Source of the DNA: Lophius americanus
Taxonomy: Eukaryota; Chordata; Actinopteri; Lophiiformes; Lophiidae
Direction: 5' to 3'
Length of the DNA: 64,000 nt
Assembly: GCA_037951165.1 (NCBI GenBank)
Contig: JBBDHG010000163.1
Coordinates: 83,501 to 147,500 of the forward strand
In this document: positions 44,431-55,396 of the stretch, one piece after another
How positions within the stretch are numbered: position 1 is the stretch's first letter
Layout of the letters: each line of letters begins with the position of its first letter
Position numbers and translations under genes: made by a program
Notes under the pieces: model-generated
The model's database searches: none
Told to the model about the DNA's origin: nothing
What the model saw: the letters and a program-made list of their open reading frames with translations, nothing else

Positions 44431-44529
44431 AAATAGGAATTGTACAATAAAAAAAAAAAGTACTTTAATTGAAGGGATACTTTCTCGACTACATGATCTC
44501 AGGTGATGCTGGCATACGAGCCCCCAGGC

Positions 44530-44592
44530 TTTGATGATGTGAGTGTCCTTGAGCAGGGCACTAAAGCCCACTCTATTTCCCACGGCACAACC
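44530..44592 (+). mobile_element. SINE family 1 internal scrap
   Basis: GAGTGTCCTTGAGCAGGGCA and CTAAAGCCCACT match the body segment that follows the tRNA-like head in the 31.8-kb SINE. Very short. Confidence 0.45.
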
Positions 44593-44689
44593 CCGACGGG
44601 GAATCTGTTCCTGCAATTTCTTCACAAATACAAACAAACGAAATTACATTTTCCTGCAAAGTTTACCATTCTATGTGAAGAGCCGCCAT

Positions 44690-45012
44690 TTAAATGTCCC
44701 ATAAGATCCACACAGGCTGGATCGTCCCCTGTCACAACAACCAACTGCATGGCCTCTCTCACCACATCCAGAAAACTCCTTTTTGGTCTTCCTCCATTCT
44801 CCTGCTGCAGCTCCATCTCCAGCATCCTTCTACCAGTAGATCCACTATCCCTCCTCTTCACGGGTCAGAACCATCTCAATCTGACTTTGTCTCCAGGACG
44901 TCTAACCTGGACTGTCCCTCTGATGTCTCCTTTCTAATCCTGTCCTTCCTCCTCACTCCCAGAGAACATTTGAACATCTTCATCTCTGCCTCCTGTCTGT
45001 TGAGGGACACGA
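44690..45012 (-). mobile_element. RTE-type LINE C-terminal remnant
   Basis: The minus-strand translation shows RRMLEMELQQENGGRPKRSF followed by LDVVREAMQLVVVTGDD, the C-terminal signature also present in the 6.6-7.3 kb copy (RPKRxFLDVVREDMQLV in the family). Upstream on the same strand (about 44880-45000) is the segment matching AELKMFRCSLGVRRKDRI of that copy. Frames are broken and the 3' tail is lost. Confidence 0.78.
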
Positions 45013-45532
45013 TGCCTTTACAACAAAACCATCCTGATCAGCTTTGTTAGAAAAGGAAACATATTTTATCTTCGTGTTTAGCAGAGATGTTTTTGTGTTT
45101 ACCTTCTCCCAGAGGACTGAAGGAACAATAAGAAGCAAGAAACACCATCAGTAGTAGAACTCTGAGAGAAGACTGGGGATTAACCATTCTTTTATACAAA
45201 CAGAGGCGGGCTCCCACTTCACTGCCATGAAAGTCATTTCAGAATCAATTTACCGATAGAAGGTGCAGCGGGTTCGCGGGGCGCCTCACAGAGACAACGC
45301 TTTTGCAAATCCCAAACAAAATGGAAGCCAATTATAAAGTAAAAGATAATGAGACAGATTCTCTTCTCCTTCTGCTGCTAATCGTCCCGCAGGAGCCTCG
45401 CACTGTCCAACAGTCTGAGCTGGAGTCGGGCTTTCAGCGCCAAACCCAGAGTCAGGGACATTTATCTCTCGATTTTCAGACAGATACGCCACCACTGCGT
45501 CGGACTCGGAGGTCCGGCCTGTCAGAGTACCG
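45013..45532. other. Unassigned unique sequence
   Basis: A 151-codon plus open frame (45303-45758) crosses it, but it runs through a His-rich trinucleotide repeat and a LINE scrap and has no domain. I do not call it a gene. Confidence 0.5.
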
Positions 45533-45592
45533 CCATCATCCTCATCACCTTCATCACCCCCATCACCTTCATCATTCTCATCATCCTGGAAG
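45533..45592. repeat. CATCAC/CATCCT trinucleotide tract
   Basis: ATC-phased repeats (CATCACCTTCATCACCCC) giving a His/Pro-rich run in translation. Confidence 0.9.
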
Positions 45593-45707
45593 GGTTAATT
45601 ACTTCCTCCCGTTAAGTCGCGGTGAAACACATCAGAGGAGCACATCAACACATCCGGGGGAGAGATTTTGCAGCAATGGAGTTGAAAGACCAGAACCGGT
45701 GCCAGAC

Positions 45708-45760
45708 CTCCCTTTCATTCACATGTATGTATTCTGTCACGCTAACAACCTTAACTGACT
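45708..45760 (-). mobile_element. Possible RTE-type LINE scrap
   Basis: TTCACATGTATGTATTCTGT and ACCTTAACTGAC resemble the minus-strand reverse-transcriptase region of the RTE-like family, but only about 50 bp are present. Confidence 0.35.
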
Positions 45761-45824
45761 AACTTTCCACCACTGACCCGAATTCATTCAGATTCATTCA
45801 TTCATGATTTCATTTTCTTACGAT

Positions 45825-46065
45825 TGTCTAGGGTCGAGGTGGCGGCAGGCAGGCTTAGGGTGATTCTGAAGTGTTTCCAGGTCAGATGACATAAATAATC
45901 CCTTTAGAGAGTTCTGGGTCTGGAGTCTCGGCCCAGTTGGATGACCCTGGATAACCTCCAAAGGGAGGCGTCCTGGAGGATCTTGGTCAGAACACTTCAT
46001 CTGGCTCCTTTCAACGCGAAGGAGCATCAGCTCCACCTCTTCTCTAAGACTGAGGCCAGCTTTTC
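45825..46065 (-). mobile_element. LINE C-terminal remnant (third family), minus
   Basis: The minus frame reads LLRVERSQMK, then DPPGRLPLEVIQGHPTG. It corresponds to the C-terminal LLRIERSQMRWLGHL...PPGRLPGEVF...PTG signature of a fish non-LTR element. The same module is found on the plus strand at 47.34 kb. The frame is short and degraded. Confidence 0.7.
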
Positions 46066-46778
46066 TACGCGACCTTCAAATACAAAAAGGTTTTTGACTC
46101 ACATGGTTCTGTGGGTCGAACTTCTACTAAGACCTGGCTGGAGACAAAACAACCAATCAGCACACTGTGTTTGGTGTTTTAATGACTGAAACTGAGCAGA
46201 AACGTTGATATTGTGCCTAAATGTTGATTACAAAAATAGAGAATTGCATTTTATATTCCTGAAAAGTCTCGGATATCACGGAAACGTCATCAGGGTTGGT
46301 TCTGTGTGTCATAAACATCGCGTCTTAACCGTTGGTGCGTCTGAATCTCCCTGAGGAGATCACATCACATTTGATTCTAATAGTTCATACTTTACTAACC
46401 AGTAAAACTTTTTAACCTCTTTCATGGACATAACTTTAAACTGTCGGTTTCAACATTCTCCTTATCTCTTCAAATTGAATTTATGTTTGTGCAAAAAAAT
46501 AAGCAAAAATCAAAAACAGTGCTGCTCAGAAATAAGGCCTTGATAAAGCGGCATACAGGGACAGTCAGCTGTCGGACAAAGCGCCGCACTGATGCTGGTC
46601 GTTACACAGACACGTAAAGTTTTCAGCAACTGAAGTTTACGCCAGTGAAGCAGCGAGAGACCACAACATCTGTTCTGTGGCACTTCAATTCCACGGATGA
46701 ATGTGAGTAAAGAGTAAACCCAAACCGCAAGCAGCCTGAGGAATCAAACCGCTGCACGTTATAGTAACACCAGTGACA
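46066..46778. other. Unassigned unique sequence
   Basis: No gene or repeat recognised. Confidence 0.5.
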
Positions 46779-46935
46779 GAATAATTATTCTCTCGATTCA
46801 GCGTTCAACGTTGAGCTTATCAGCGCTTTCTTCCAATTACCGCCCTGAAAAGGTAATTAAAAGTCATGTGTCGCGCTCAATGAGCAATTAGTGAGCCTGG
46901 AAGCTCTGACCCAATCAAAGAGCACTGAACTCCAG
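46779..46935. promoter_or_regulatory. Candidate homeodomain-rich conserved element
   Basis: Begins with the 12-bp palindrome GAATAATTATTC (46779-46790). It contains CAATTACCGCCC, GGTAATTAAAAG (TAATTA at 46854-46859) and GCAATTAGTGAG (46884 onward), several canonical homeodomain cores within 110 bp, plus CAATCAAAG. Repeat-free with no open frame. Enhancer function is inferred from motif density only. Confidence 0.35.
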
Positions 46936-47217
46936 ATGAGCGGGGGCATGATGGGAAACCTTGGGTCAGGGTTGTGAGGTCACCACCACACAGGTCTCCC
47001 CAGGTGACTCCAGAGAAGGAGTTCCTCACAGGAAGAGGTGTTGGTAGGTGAGGTCTGAAGCAGGTTGACTAACGCAGTGTGTATGTCTGTTAAAGGTAAA
47101 GTTTGTTAAAGGTAAAATCTGTAAAATGTCCCGTCTTTTCCTCATCACTCTGTTTGTATTGACCTTCGTTTTCCTCCTGTTGGAGCGAAGATGCTCTTTG
47201 TCTCATTCTCCAATGGA
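46936..47217. other. Unassigned spacer
   Basis: A short direct repeat GTTAAAGGTAAA occurs twice at about 47090-47116. A 60-codon frame at 47126-47308 starts with a hydrophobic stretch but runs into a CT repeat. No gene called. Confidence 0.5.
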
Positions 47218-47302
47218 TCTGTTGTTCCCTCCTTCCCCTCCCTCTCACCTCTCCTCCCTCTCACCTCTCCTCCCTCTCACCTCTCCTCCCCCTCATCTCT
47301 GG
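47218..47302. repeat. CT-rich ~20-bp minisatellite
   Basis: CCCTCTCACCTCTCCTCC units, about four copies. Confidence 0.9.
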
Positions 47303-47342
47303 TCCTAAGCTCTGGGTGGGAACCGAAAGAATGCGGTCAAGG

Positions 47343-47560
47343 ATTTGAAGGGCCGACATGAGCTCCCTTCTGAGGGGGGATGGGCTCAGCCTTAATGTTC
47401 CAGGCTCAGTTGCTGTTCCTTCACAGCAGAAGGAGCCGGTTGGGTGGGTCAGGCATCTCGTCATGACGCCTCCCTTTGGAGGATTCACAGGCACGTCTAG
47501 CTGGGACGTAGACCCCGAACTCGCCGGAGGGACTATACATCCGATCGGACCTGAGAAGGC
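47343..47560 (+). mobile_element. LINE C-terminal remnant (third family), plus
   Basis: GGGGGATGGGCTCAGCCTTA, GGGTCAGGCATCTCGTCATG, ACGCCTCCCTTTGGAGGATT and CACAGGCACGTCTAGCTGGG match, in order, the same C-terminal module found reversed at 45.83-46.07 kb. A small gap and frameshifts make it non-functional. After it, GGCCTGAGAAGGCC-like steps repeat until about 47605. Confidence 0.75.
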
Positions 47561-48825
47561 CTTGAACTGAGAAGGCGTTGAATTGATCGGGCCTGAGAAG
47601 GCCACCTGCACAGTATTTGAAGTGGTTCTGTCTCGTGATGCGGCGGCCTCTGCAAAAAAAAAAAAGAATAGAATTAAACCCACAAAGAAAATTACCAGCA
47701 AATAACGTTTCAGTGAAAATTCCCTCATGAGGAAAATTTCCATTGGAGCTTGTACCTTGTCTTTTTAGTTACATATCACCCAATAAGAAGCCAGTTTCTA
47801 CAAGTTTCATTTTTATTTGCTTGTTGTTCACTACTTTTAATTTAGTCGCTGCCCATTAAAGAGTGTGAACAGAAAACTTCCGTTTATCCCCGGCCCCAAT
47901 AACCCGGCCCAGATTGAGTGGCCTTCAGCAGAAATAATTAAGGGAAAACAACCCAACCCATAAAAGTTAGTATAAAATACTGACAGGCGACCATAAACTT
48001 GCAGTTCTGTTGAACCAGCCCAACTCTGCTTCGGGTCCATAGCGTCGGAGCCATGTGGGGAAGATGGAGATTAGAGAGAGGCGGTCACGATACGTCAGGA
48101 AAGGACAGCGCCGTCAAAGATTTGTGGCGGCGATGAGGCCTGAAGCGGCGGCGGCGAGGGAGAGGCGGGAAAAAGCAGGGATGAGAGGAAAGTGGAGGAG
48201 CTGGGAGAGATTGAGGAGTGTGGGAAATCTGATGAAAAGTGTTCCAAACTTACATAATGCCCCCTCCTGACGGGGGATTGTGGCGAGCGCAGTAAATTAG
48301 GCATATTAGAAAGTTTTCAGACGCCCCAGGGAGGAAGATATTTTTTTAGGCTCATCCGGCGCAGAAACACACATATTGGATTTTTCTATTCACCACTCAG
48401 AAAAACTCCACTGGCTCTGCTGAGGAGGAGGATCTTCAAAATCCCGGGAAGCATGAGTGATTTAATCCGGTTTATTTATTATTATTATCATTAATAATAT
48501 TATCATAATTAGTAGTAATAGAGTCCGGAACAGTTCTGAGAGGATTAGTGTAGGGTGATTCTGGTTAAACTGAGACTCAGACTCTAGATTGCGATTCTCT
48601 CCCTGATGTTAGTGCTAACGTTACGTCTTATTTCAATTTGTTGTGTTCGTCAGACATAAAAAAGCCTCAAGTGCCGTCTGTGCCTGGACCGACGGTTCAT
48701 TCCCACAGCTCTTCTGCGCTCTAGAGCGCGGTGCTGGTGCATATTCATGTCCGAGCTCGGCCCGAACCCAGCAGACCTGTTCTCATGTCGGAACGCGACC
48801 GGGTCCGGCTTCTTCTTTTAAACAA
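47561..48825. other. Unassigned unique sequence
   Basis: No gene recognised. The segment 47840-47960 has a regulatory-like texture (GAAATAATTAAGGG). Purine-rich at 48055-48240. A-run at 47655-47666. Confidence 0.5.
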
Positions 48826-49953
48826 CTTCCTCTTCTACACGACTTCTTCTTTTACACGAGTTCTCCTTTTACACGACTTATTCTTTTACACGACTTCTTC
48901 TTTTACACGACTTCTTCTTTTACACGACTTCTTCTTTTACACGACTTCTTCTTTTACACGAGTTCTCCTTTTACACGACTTCTTCTTTTACACGACTTCT
49001 TCTTTTACACGACTTCTTCTTTTACACGAGTTCTCCTTTTACACGACTTCTTCTTTAACACGACTTCTTCTTTAACACGATTTCTCCTTTTACACGACTT
49101 CTTCTTTTACTCGACTTCTTCTTTTACAAGACTTCTTCTTTTACACAACTTCTCCTTTTACACAAATTCTTCTTTTACACGACTTCTTCTTTTACACGAC
49201 TTCTTATTTTACACGAGTTCTCCTTCTACCCGACTTCTTCTTTTACACGACTTCTCCTTTTACACGACTTCTTCTTTTACAAGACTTCTTCTTTTACAAG
49301 ACTTCTCCTTTTACACGATTTCTCCTTTTACACGACTTCTCCTTTTACAAGACTTCTTCTTTTACACGACTTCTTCTTCTACACGAGTTCTCCTTTTACA
49401 CGACTTCTTCTTTTACACGACTTCTTCTTTAACACGACTTCTTCTTTTACACGACTTCCTCTTTTATACGACTCTTCTCCTTTTACACGACTTCTCCTTT
49501 TACACGACTTCTTCTTTAACACGACTTCTTCTTTAACACGACTCCGTCTTTTACACGACTTCCTCTTTTACACGACTTCTTCTTTTACACGACTTCTCCT
49601 TTTACACAACTTCTTCTTTTACACGACTTCTTCTTTTACACGAGTTCTCCTTTTACACGACTTCTCCTTTTACACAACTTTTCTTTAACACGATTTCTTC
49701 CTCAACACGATTTCTTCTTTAACACGACTTCTCCTTTTACACGACTTCTCCTTTTACACGACTTCTTCTTTAACACGACATCTTTTTTAACACGACTTAA
49801 TCTTTAACACAACTTCTTCCTTAACACGACTTCTTTTTTTACACGACTTCTTCTTTTACACGACTTCTCCTTTTACACGACTTCTTTTTTTACACAACTT
49901 CTTCTTTTACACGACTTCTCCTTTTACACGACTTCTTCTTCTACAGGACTTGA
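48826..49953. repeat. 17-bp minisatellite, ~66 copies
   Basis: Unit TTCTTCTTTTACACGAC with variants TTCTCC, TTTAACACG and ACGAG. The longest minisatellite of non-simple units here (about 1.1 kb). The 297-codon plus open frame starting in unique sequence at 48643 is mostly a translation of it (LLLLHDFFFYT-type periodicity). The unit is unrelated in sequence to the other 17-bp array. Confidence 0.97.
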
Positions 49954-50589
49954 TTCATTTCTACAAAACACTGTATTTAGACGTGTCAGCAGATTCGAAT
50001 GAGGAGTTCATTCAGGAGAAATGCTTCTACGTCTCATTGTTGGGGCCGTTTCCGGGGCGACGCCGTGGAACTAGTTCGTGTTTGTTTATCAGCAGAACTT
50101 TCAAATGGGGACCTGACGGCAGATTATTCATTTGCTTTGCTGCAAACCCACCTTAAGCGTTTTGTTTGTTAAATAAATATCAGGGAAGTAGAGTTTTAAC
50201 CATCATTCTTCAGCGCTAGTCTCAGTATGAAGAGATTAAATGAAGCAACTTTCTCTGCACTACTTCCCTCACACCCGACAAGAATGTACCTTTGCTGAAG
50301 TAAACACTGTAAACACTGTAAATAACTGTAAATAACTGTAACAGTAGTCATAATAGACTTTAGAGAAGCACAGCAGGTCATCATAACAAACTTGTAGTAT
50401 TACAATTTTTACTTTAATTAAATAGAAAATGTTGGGAACAACTTGTTTCTATTTTTGAGCCCTGAGGTGAAGACAGCTTTAGCATTAATGTGACGCCTGA
50501 ACGATAATGTTCTTTATGCTGTCATTGATTAATCACTGGAATGCTTTGTTTAATTTGACTGACCTTCATTGATCTTGTGTTGCGGACCA
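49954..50589. other. Unassigned unique sequence
   Basis: The part 50090-50185 (GACGGCAGATTATTCATTTG) is repeat-free with regulatory-like texture. A small GTAAACACTGTAAATAACTG tandem step lies at 50310-50342. No gene recognised. Confidence 0.5.
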
Positions 50590-50720
50590 CTTAAAGGTGC
50601 AGTATGTAACAAGAAGCAGCATCTCACCTCAGCTCAGCCCCAGAATCTATGGTGGTCTTCAAGTGTGACGATGATGTCATCCAGTTAATGTCAACTCATG
50701 AGGTTAAATGGATATATTTA
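50590..50720 (+). mobile_element. Possible MITE end (TTAAAGGTGCAGTATGTAA)
   Basis: TTAAAGGTGCAGTATGTAAC at 50593 is a typical outer end of short non-autonomous DNA elements common in fish. ATCTATGGTGGTCTTCAAGT downstream fits the same class. The matching opposite end was not located. Confidence 0.5.
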
Positions 50721-51957
50721 GAAATTAGAATCATTTTTTTACCCTGTGAAACTTCAGATCAAAGCTCTGATGTAAGGTCATTAACGTTCTTACTTGTTAG
50801 CTATCGTGCTAGCGTAAACATCCCTTGGGGGAGAAGAGGGTGAGGGGAGGTTCAGTCGGCCCTGAGAATTAGTGAGGTCAGGGTGGGGGTCGCTGTAATT
50901 CACCGCAGATCCAACCAAAACTTTTCCAAGGTGACCCAGAGGCCGGTGGTCGGCACCAGTGAGATTCCCCTCAAGGGGGTCCTTCCAGACCGGGAAGAAG
51001 CCTTTCAGCCGCCAAAGTTGAACCCCCCCCGTCAGACCGCTCAGACCTCAGAAGATTACTTCTCGGCAGCTTCCTGTGTCCGGTCTTCATGTTTGATGGC
51101 TCGGGTTGAAAGTCCCAGCAGGGTTCAGAACAAACACGGTGATGAATATTTTGTTCCGTTCATTCAAAGAGATACGCCCACAGGCTACAGACCGGACCCT
51201 TAATAACTATCGATGAGGATGAGATGTCTGCCTGAAAGAATGCGCATACCGGGGCTTTGAGTCAGAACGTTGGTCAGGAATAAACTAGAGGTGGTGCGTA
51301 AACAGTGTTATATTTCCATATGAGCAGAGAGGAAGAAGAGGAGGAAGACTTAAAGCAGACAGTGAGCCTCAGCTGGACAAACACCAACCAACATGGCGAG
51401 CGACTGTGACGGAGTGGACGGCTGGTAAATTGAGATGGAGTGTGTTATTATAGCAGAGAAACAAAGATGGAGCAAAAGATGGTGCTCTATCACCGACGCT
51501 GATGGAGAAACGACAGAGATGGTGAGGCGAGGGGAGGAGCTCCAGGGACGGCGGGAGACGCCTCTTGTCTCATGGGACGGAACTTTGTGCAAAATATTAG
51601 TGCATGAATGTGATTTTGAGGAGACAGAGTTGATGCAAAAGAAAATGCTGTTTATATTGCTGGTTATTATTGTACGTTAACCCTTTAATGTCCTCACCAG
51701 AAAACAAAAGGAAACATTTCCGTATATTTCATTTCATTTATATATATAATATCTTAAACACTCTTAATTAACCATAAAATGACACATTTTATGGTCAGTT
51801 TCTTGGTGAATGTAAAAATAGCAGAGTTATGAAATGATTTCATGAGAAATAATGAGTTTTAATTAAATTAGCTCAACCTTTTTCTAAGGCATGTTTTCAT
51901 AAATATTACATAATTCTGTTTAGTGAGTCCTCACATGCTTTAATATAAAAAAAAGTA
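50721..51957. other. Unassigned unique sequence
   Basis: The 106-codon plus open frame at 50883-51203 has mixed composition but no recognisable domain. The segment 51700-51950 is AT-rich. No gene called. Confidence 0.5.
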
Positions 51958-52075
51958 GTCCAGGTTAACGCCTCCTCCTGCGGTGTTCCTCAGGGCTCCA
52001 TCCTTGGCCCCTTACTCTTGATCATATTCATGCTACAACTGGGTCATGATATAAACAGGGTCAGTCACGTCTGTA
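51958..52075 (+). mobile_element. L2-like LINE reverse-transcriptase fragment
   Basis: Translation gives CGVPQGSILGPLL followed by MLQLGHDINR. GVPQGSxLGPLLF is the conserved reverse-transcriptase motif just before the catalytic YADD box in L2-type elements. The YADD box itself is missing. A parallel fragment occurs at 60.3 kb. Confidence 0.78.
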
Positions 52076-52880
52076 AACAACAAACAGAGACAGGTGAGGA
52101 TATCAAAGGTCAGTGCTGCACAAACCAAACCGCCATCACGAGTCTTCACGTATAATATCCTGTTTCCGAGGCTCCAGTCGTACCGGGGCGCGTCAGGGTG
52201 GGACGTTCTCAGCTCCAAATGACCCGTCTTCTGAATAAGTTTGTCATTATTGTGTTTCAGATGCACAAGGACATTCAGGCATTTATTTTTCTAAAATCAA
52301 GGATTGTTTGGACTTCTTTCTGATACAAAACCTGATTCTCCAAACCGGGTTGAGCAGTGATTAAGAGTCTGCCTCATTATACTTTCTGAATAGTTTCCCT
52401 GCTACTGCTATCTTTCTGTTGTCGGACATCAGCAGGTGAGTGAGAAAAATACCTCCAGGTGAAAAGCGATGATGTCCACAAATTCTGAACCAAGAGTGGT
52501 TTCAAAAACAGTTCGGCTGGAAACTCTGGGCTCGCCCTGAAACATTAATTTCATTCATTCTCCTGTTTCTTGCCCTGATTTATCCCGGATGGATTCTGCT
52601 GAGCTCTTATTTCCTTTCACAGAACTCCTCTGCTTTATATTCACGTAGCTCAGCCCGTTCACAAGCCGGGCCGGTTCCACCACAGTAGAGCCCCCAGAAT
52701 AACGATGACCCAGGTCCAGCACTCCTCGCTCAGCCCCCACCGGGGCTTCACTCGAAACAGTTTCTTGAGAGTGGAGGAGAGTTTTACTTCATCATATCCC
52801 AGAGGAGTCAGGGATATTTCAGAACCACAGTGGTTGTCTTCATGGCGCTGGTCTGATTTGTCCAAATCTGGACTACCACA
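52076..52880. other. Unassigned unique sequence
   Basis: No gene or repeat recognised. Overlapping open frames on both strands from 52555 to 53009 look accidental. Confidence 0.5.
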
Positions 52881-53125
52881 GCAAGGGTCATCCCCTGAGA
52901 AGCCCCTAATCCTCTGCATTGTACAAACCATACCCCTGATTGAAGTCCTCAAATTAAATGTAAAGTTATAACTGGACACTTTGTTCTTGTCAAAAGGCCT
53001 CATCTGCACCGACTTTGGACGGTTGAGAATTTATGGCCTGAAACCTTTTGGAGACGAAACTCCTCCTGGTATCAGAAATATAAAACTGAATTTCCCTGAA
53101 ATCAGTCCAGTTCTTCCTCTCACTC
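52881..53125 (+). repeat. Dispersed repeat family X, copy 4
   Basis: CCTAATCCTCTGCATTGTAC, ACCCCTGATTGAAGTCCTC, AAATTAAATGTAAAGTTATA and AATCAGTCCAGTTCTTCCTC match the order in the 30.7- and 33.4-kb copies. Confidence 0.6.
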
Positions 53126-53435
53126 AGGTGGTATGATGTCATTGTGTGACATTGCTGTTCCTGAGAGATTTCCCACAGTGCAGTTAGGCACTGCAGCGTT
53201 CCCTGTGTCCTCTCCCTGACGTCCATGTTCTGTGGTCCAGTTCTGATGCTGAGGTGTCCGTTGTAGGGGCTTTCAGTCGTGAGCATGGGTCAGAGGTCAT
53301 TGGTCAGTTGCTGTGATGTCACTGTGACATCTTTCTATCAGGAGAAGGAACCCAAACAAGAACGGGTTCACAATCTTTTTATTACAGTCTTCCTCTTTGA
53401 AAAGACGATCATTTGAAAAACGCCGTTCTACTGGT
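53126..53435. other. Unassigned spacer
   Basis: No gene or repeat recognised. Confidence 0.5.
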
Positions 53436-53570
53436 GTGGATCTACATAATCTGAGAGGTGGATCTACATTCTGACAGGTGGATCTATAATCTGACAGGTG
53501 GATCTTTAATCTGATCGTTGGATTTTTGTAATGTGACAGGTTCTATATAATCTGAGCTGTAATCTGAGAG
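53436..53570. repeat. ~22-bp degenerate minisatellite
   Basis: GGTGGATCTACATAATCTGA, GGTGGATCTACATTCTGACA, GGTGGATCTATAATCTGACA and similar units, about five copies and decaying toward the end. Confidence 0.85.
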
Positions 53571-54595
53571 TAACTCGTTCGTCACTCCTTCATGCACTAA
53601 CAGGTCATAGGCAGGTAAAAAGCGGCTTCAAACATAATGATTTTCCAACCTTGATTTTAAGTGTTTTTCTCAAACATACTCCAGTGCTCGTACCTTTTCT
53701 CCGACGCTGGTCCTTGTGAGATCCTCCATCTCTGCGTCCGATCGCTGACTCACATATCAATCTTCCTGAAATGTCTCCAAACCGCTTTTATTTCTTCAGG
53801 TAGTCAAAGGAAACGACAGATACATATTTTACAATCCTGACAGATGATTCAGCCAAACCTCATCCACACCCATCGATGAGTCAGGAGAAACTCATCGATT
53901 ATTGGAGAAGTGTGATGGTGCACACTCGAAAGCAGGATCGTGGCCCTGCCTCCTACATTCAAAAACGCCACCTGTAATCTCTCTCTGCAGGAATCCCTCA
54001 ACGCGAACCACCTCCTCCACACAGAATCTCCCCCGAGGTTCTGAAGAGGAAATACACGTCCAGATGGAAGCAGTAATCTGTGAAGGCCCGATCTGCATTC
54101 CTCTCATGATCTTATCCCGATCTTGACATTGACTAATGACAAATTACAGGCGGAGGAGGAGAAGGAGCAGGAGGAGTCATACCCTAAACCCTAACCCAGA
54201 TGAATCCCGGGAAGCTCATGAATGTGAATGTGGTGGATTTCCCTGTGTGATGTTTTACAGGGTCGGCTGAAATGTTAACGTGGAGCATGTTGCAGACTCC
54301 GCCCCTTCTCTCTGTAAATTGGCCCGGACTATAAAACGCTTCGGCTGTAATTGAAAGTGTCAACAAATTTTGACTGGGAGTCCTATAGACGAGAGCTGAT
54401 GGCTCTACAGAAGCAGACGGCGTTTGATGGGCCTGACCTTTGTTTTGGTGGTTATGAGCAACAGCGTCACGGCGAGCGAAGGCACGCCTTCATCTAGGAC
54501 TGCCAGGAGATGATTTATGGCCTCGAGACGCCGTCTGTACCATATGTAGAGAAATCACTGAAAGGAAGACGCTGGCCCCGAACCCAAGCTCCTCT
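53571..54595. other. Unassigned unique sequence
   Basis: Holds a telomere-like ACCCTAAACCCTAACCC at 54181-54197 (short, probably chance). The stretch 54300-54540 is repeat-free, with texture like conserved non-coding DNA. No gene recognised. Confidence 0.5.
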
Positions 54596-54639
54596 CTTGT
54601 GTGTGTGTGTGCGTGTGTGTGTGTGTGTGTGTGTGCGTG

Positions 54640-54670
<31 letters not shown>

Positions 54671-54671
54671 A
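54596..54671. repeat. (GT)n microsatellite
   Basis: GT run with three GC interruptions. Confidence 0.96.
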
Positions 54672-54987
54672 TCGTACGGTGAAAAATGACAGCTGGTAAG
54701 AAATTGCAATAGTTGGACATGTGTTTCCAAATGAAAAGGCGACGGAGGGGAAGATTGAAAGTCCGACAGCTCCTAAAACTGCCTTTGTTGTTTAGCGGTG
54801 AGTTGAAGCTATGCCCCGCCTCCACATCACGGCGCGGATCTCAGAAAGTTCTAATTTCCAATGGTCTGAACCAACTGGTGGACATTTATCTTAAATATAT
54901 TATCATTTATTGTAATAGCTCATATTTTACTCAATAGGGCAACTTTTATTTATTATATATAATTTTTTTAGGCATATCTTCACAGTT
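54672..54987. other. Unassigned sequence
   Basis: AT-rich at the end. No gene recognised. Confidence 0.5.
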
Positions 54988-55090
54988 CATTTGAGGAGTT
55001 CTATCAAGAGGATTGTTTGTACAGTGCAGGGGATTGGGGACTTTGCACAGGCCCTGTTCAATCGGCAGGATTGAGTTGGAAGAACTACAT
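54988..55090 (-). repeat. Dispersed repeat family X, copy 5 (minus, partial)
   Basis: The reverse complement of TTTGTACAGTGCAGGGGATT and GGGGACTT matches the CCCCTGCATTGTACAA segment of copies 3 and 4. Only the first part is recognisable. Confidence 0.45.
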
Positions 55091-55396
55091 TTGGGTTTCC
55101 ATAGTTCCCATGCAGTGAAAATAAGTAATGAGCAGAAAAAAGAGGAAGTGAAGGCTGCAAGTTAAATGAAAGGAGAGAGTTTTAGAGCGAGAACTTAATC
55201 TATTCCTGCATGTTGAGAAGCAGCAGAGGCTTTAATTTAAAATGAGAGCATGAAAGCATCGAAGGAAGGAAGGTAAACAATGTGAAAGGCAAGTAAACAA
55301 ACAAAAAAGCATGAAGCCAGAGCTGCAGATAAAAGAAAAGGGAAGGGAGCCAATAACCGTATTTTATTTCAGGATTTTTTTTAAAATGAGGAGACT
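55091..55396. other. Purine-rich spacer
   Basis: No gene recognised. Confidence 0.5.

Noticed and set aside
43730..44447. Two overlapping minus-strand open frames of 213 and 236 codons
   Set aside because: Both read the same 17-bp repeat in different frames. There is no non-repeat domain.
45303..45758. 151-codon plus frame with a His-rich region
   Set aside because: It crosses a CATCAC trinucleotide repeat and a LINE scrap. No domain is recognisable and composition changes along it.
47126..47308. 60-codon frame with a signal-peptide-like N-terminus
   Set aside because: The hydrophobic start is T-rich DNA and the rest is a CT minisatellite.
48643..49536. 297-codon plus-strand open frame
   Set aside because: Nearly all of it is a translation of the 17-bp minisatellite. 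The other plus frame is open too, so openness comes from the unit lacking stops.
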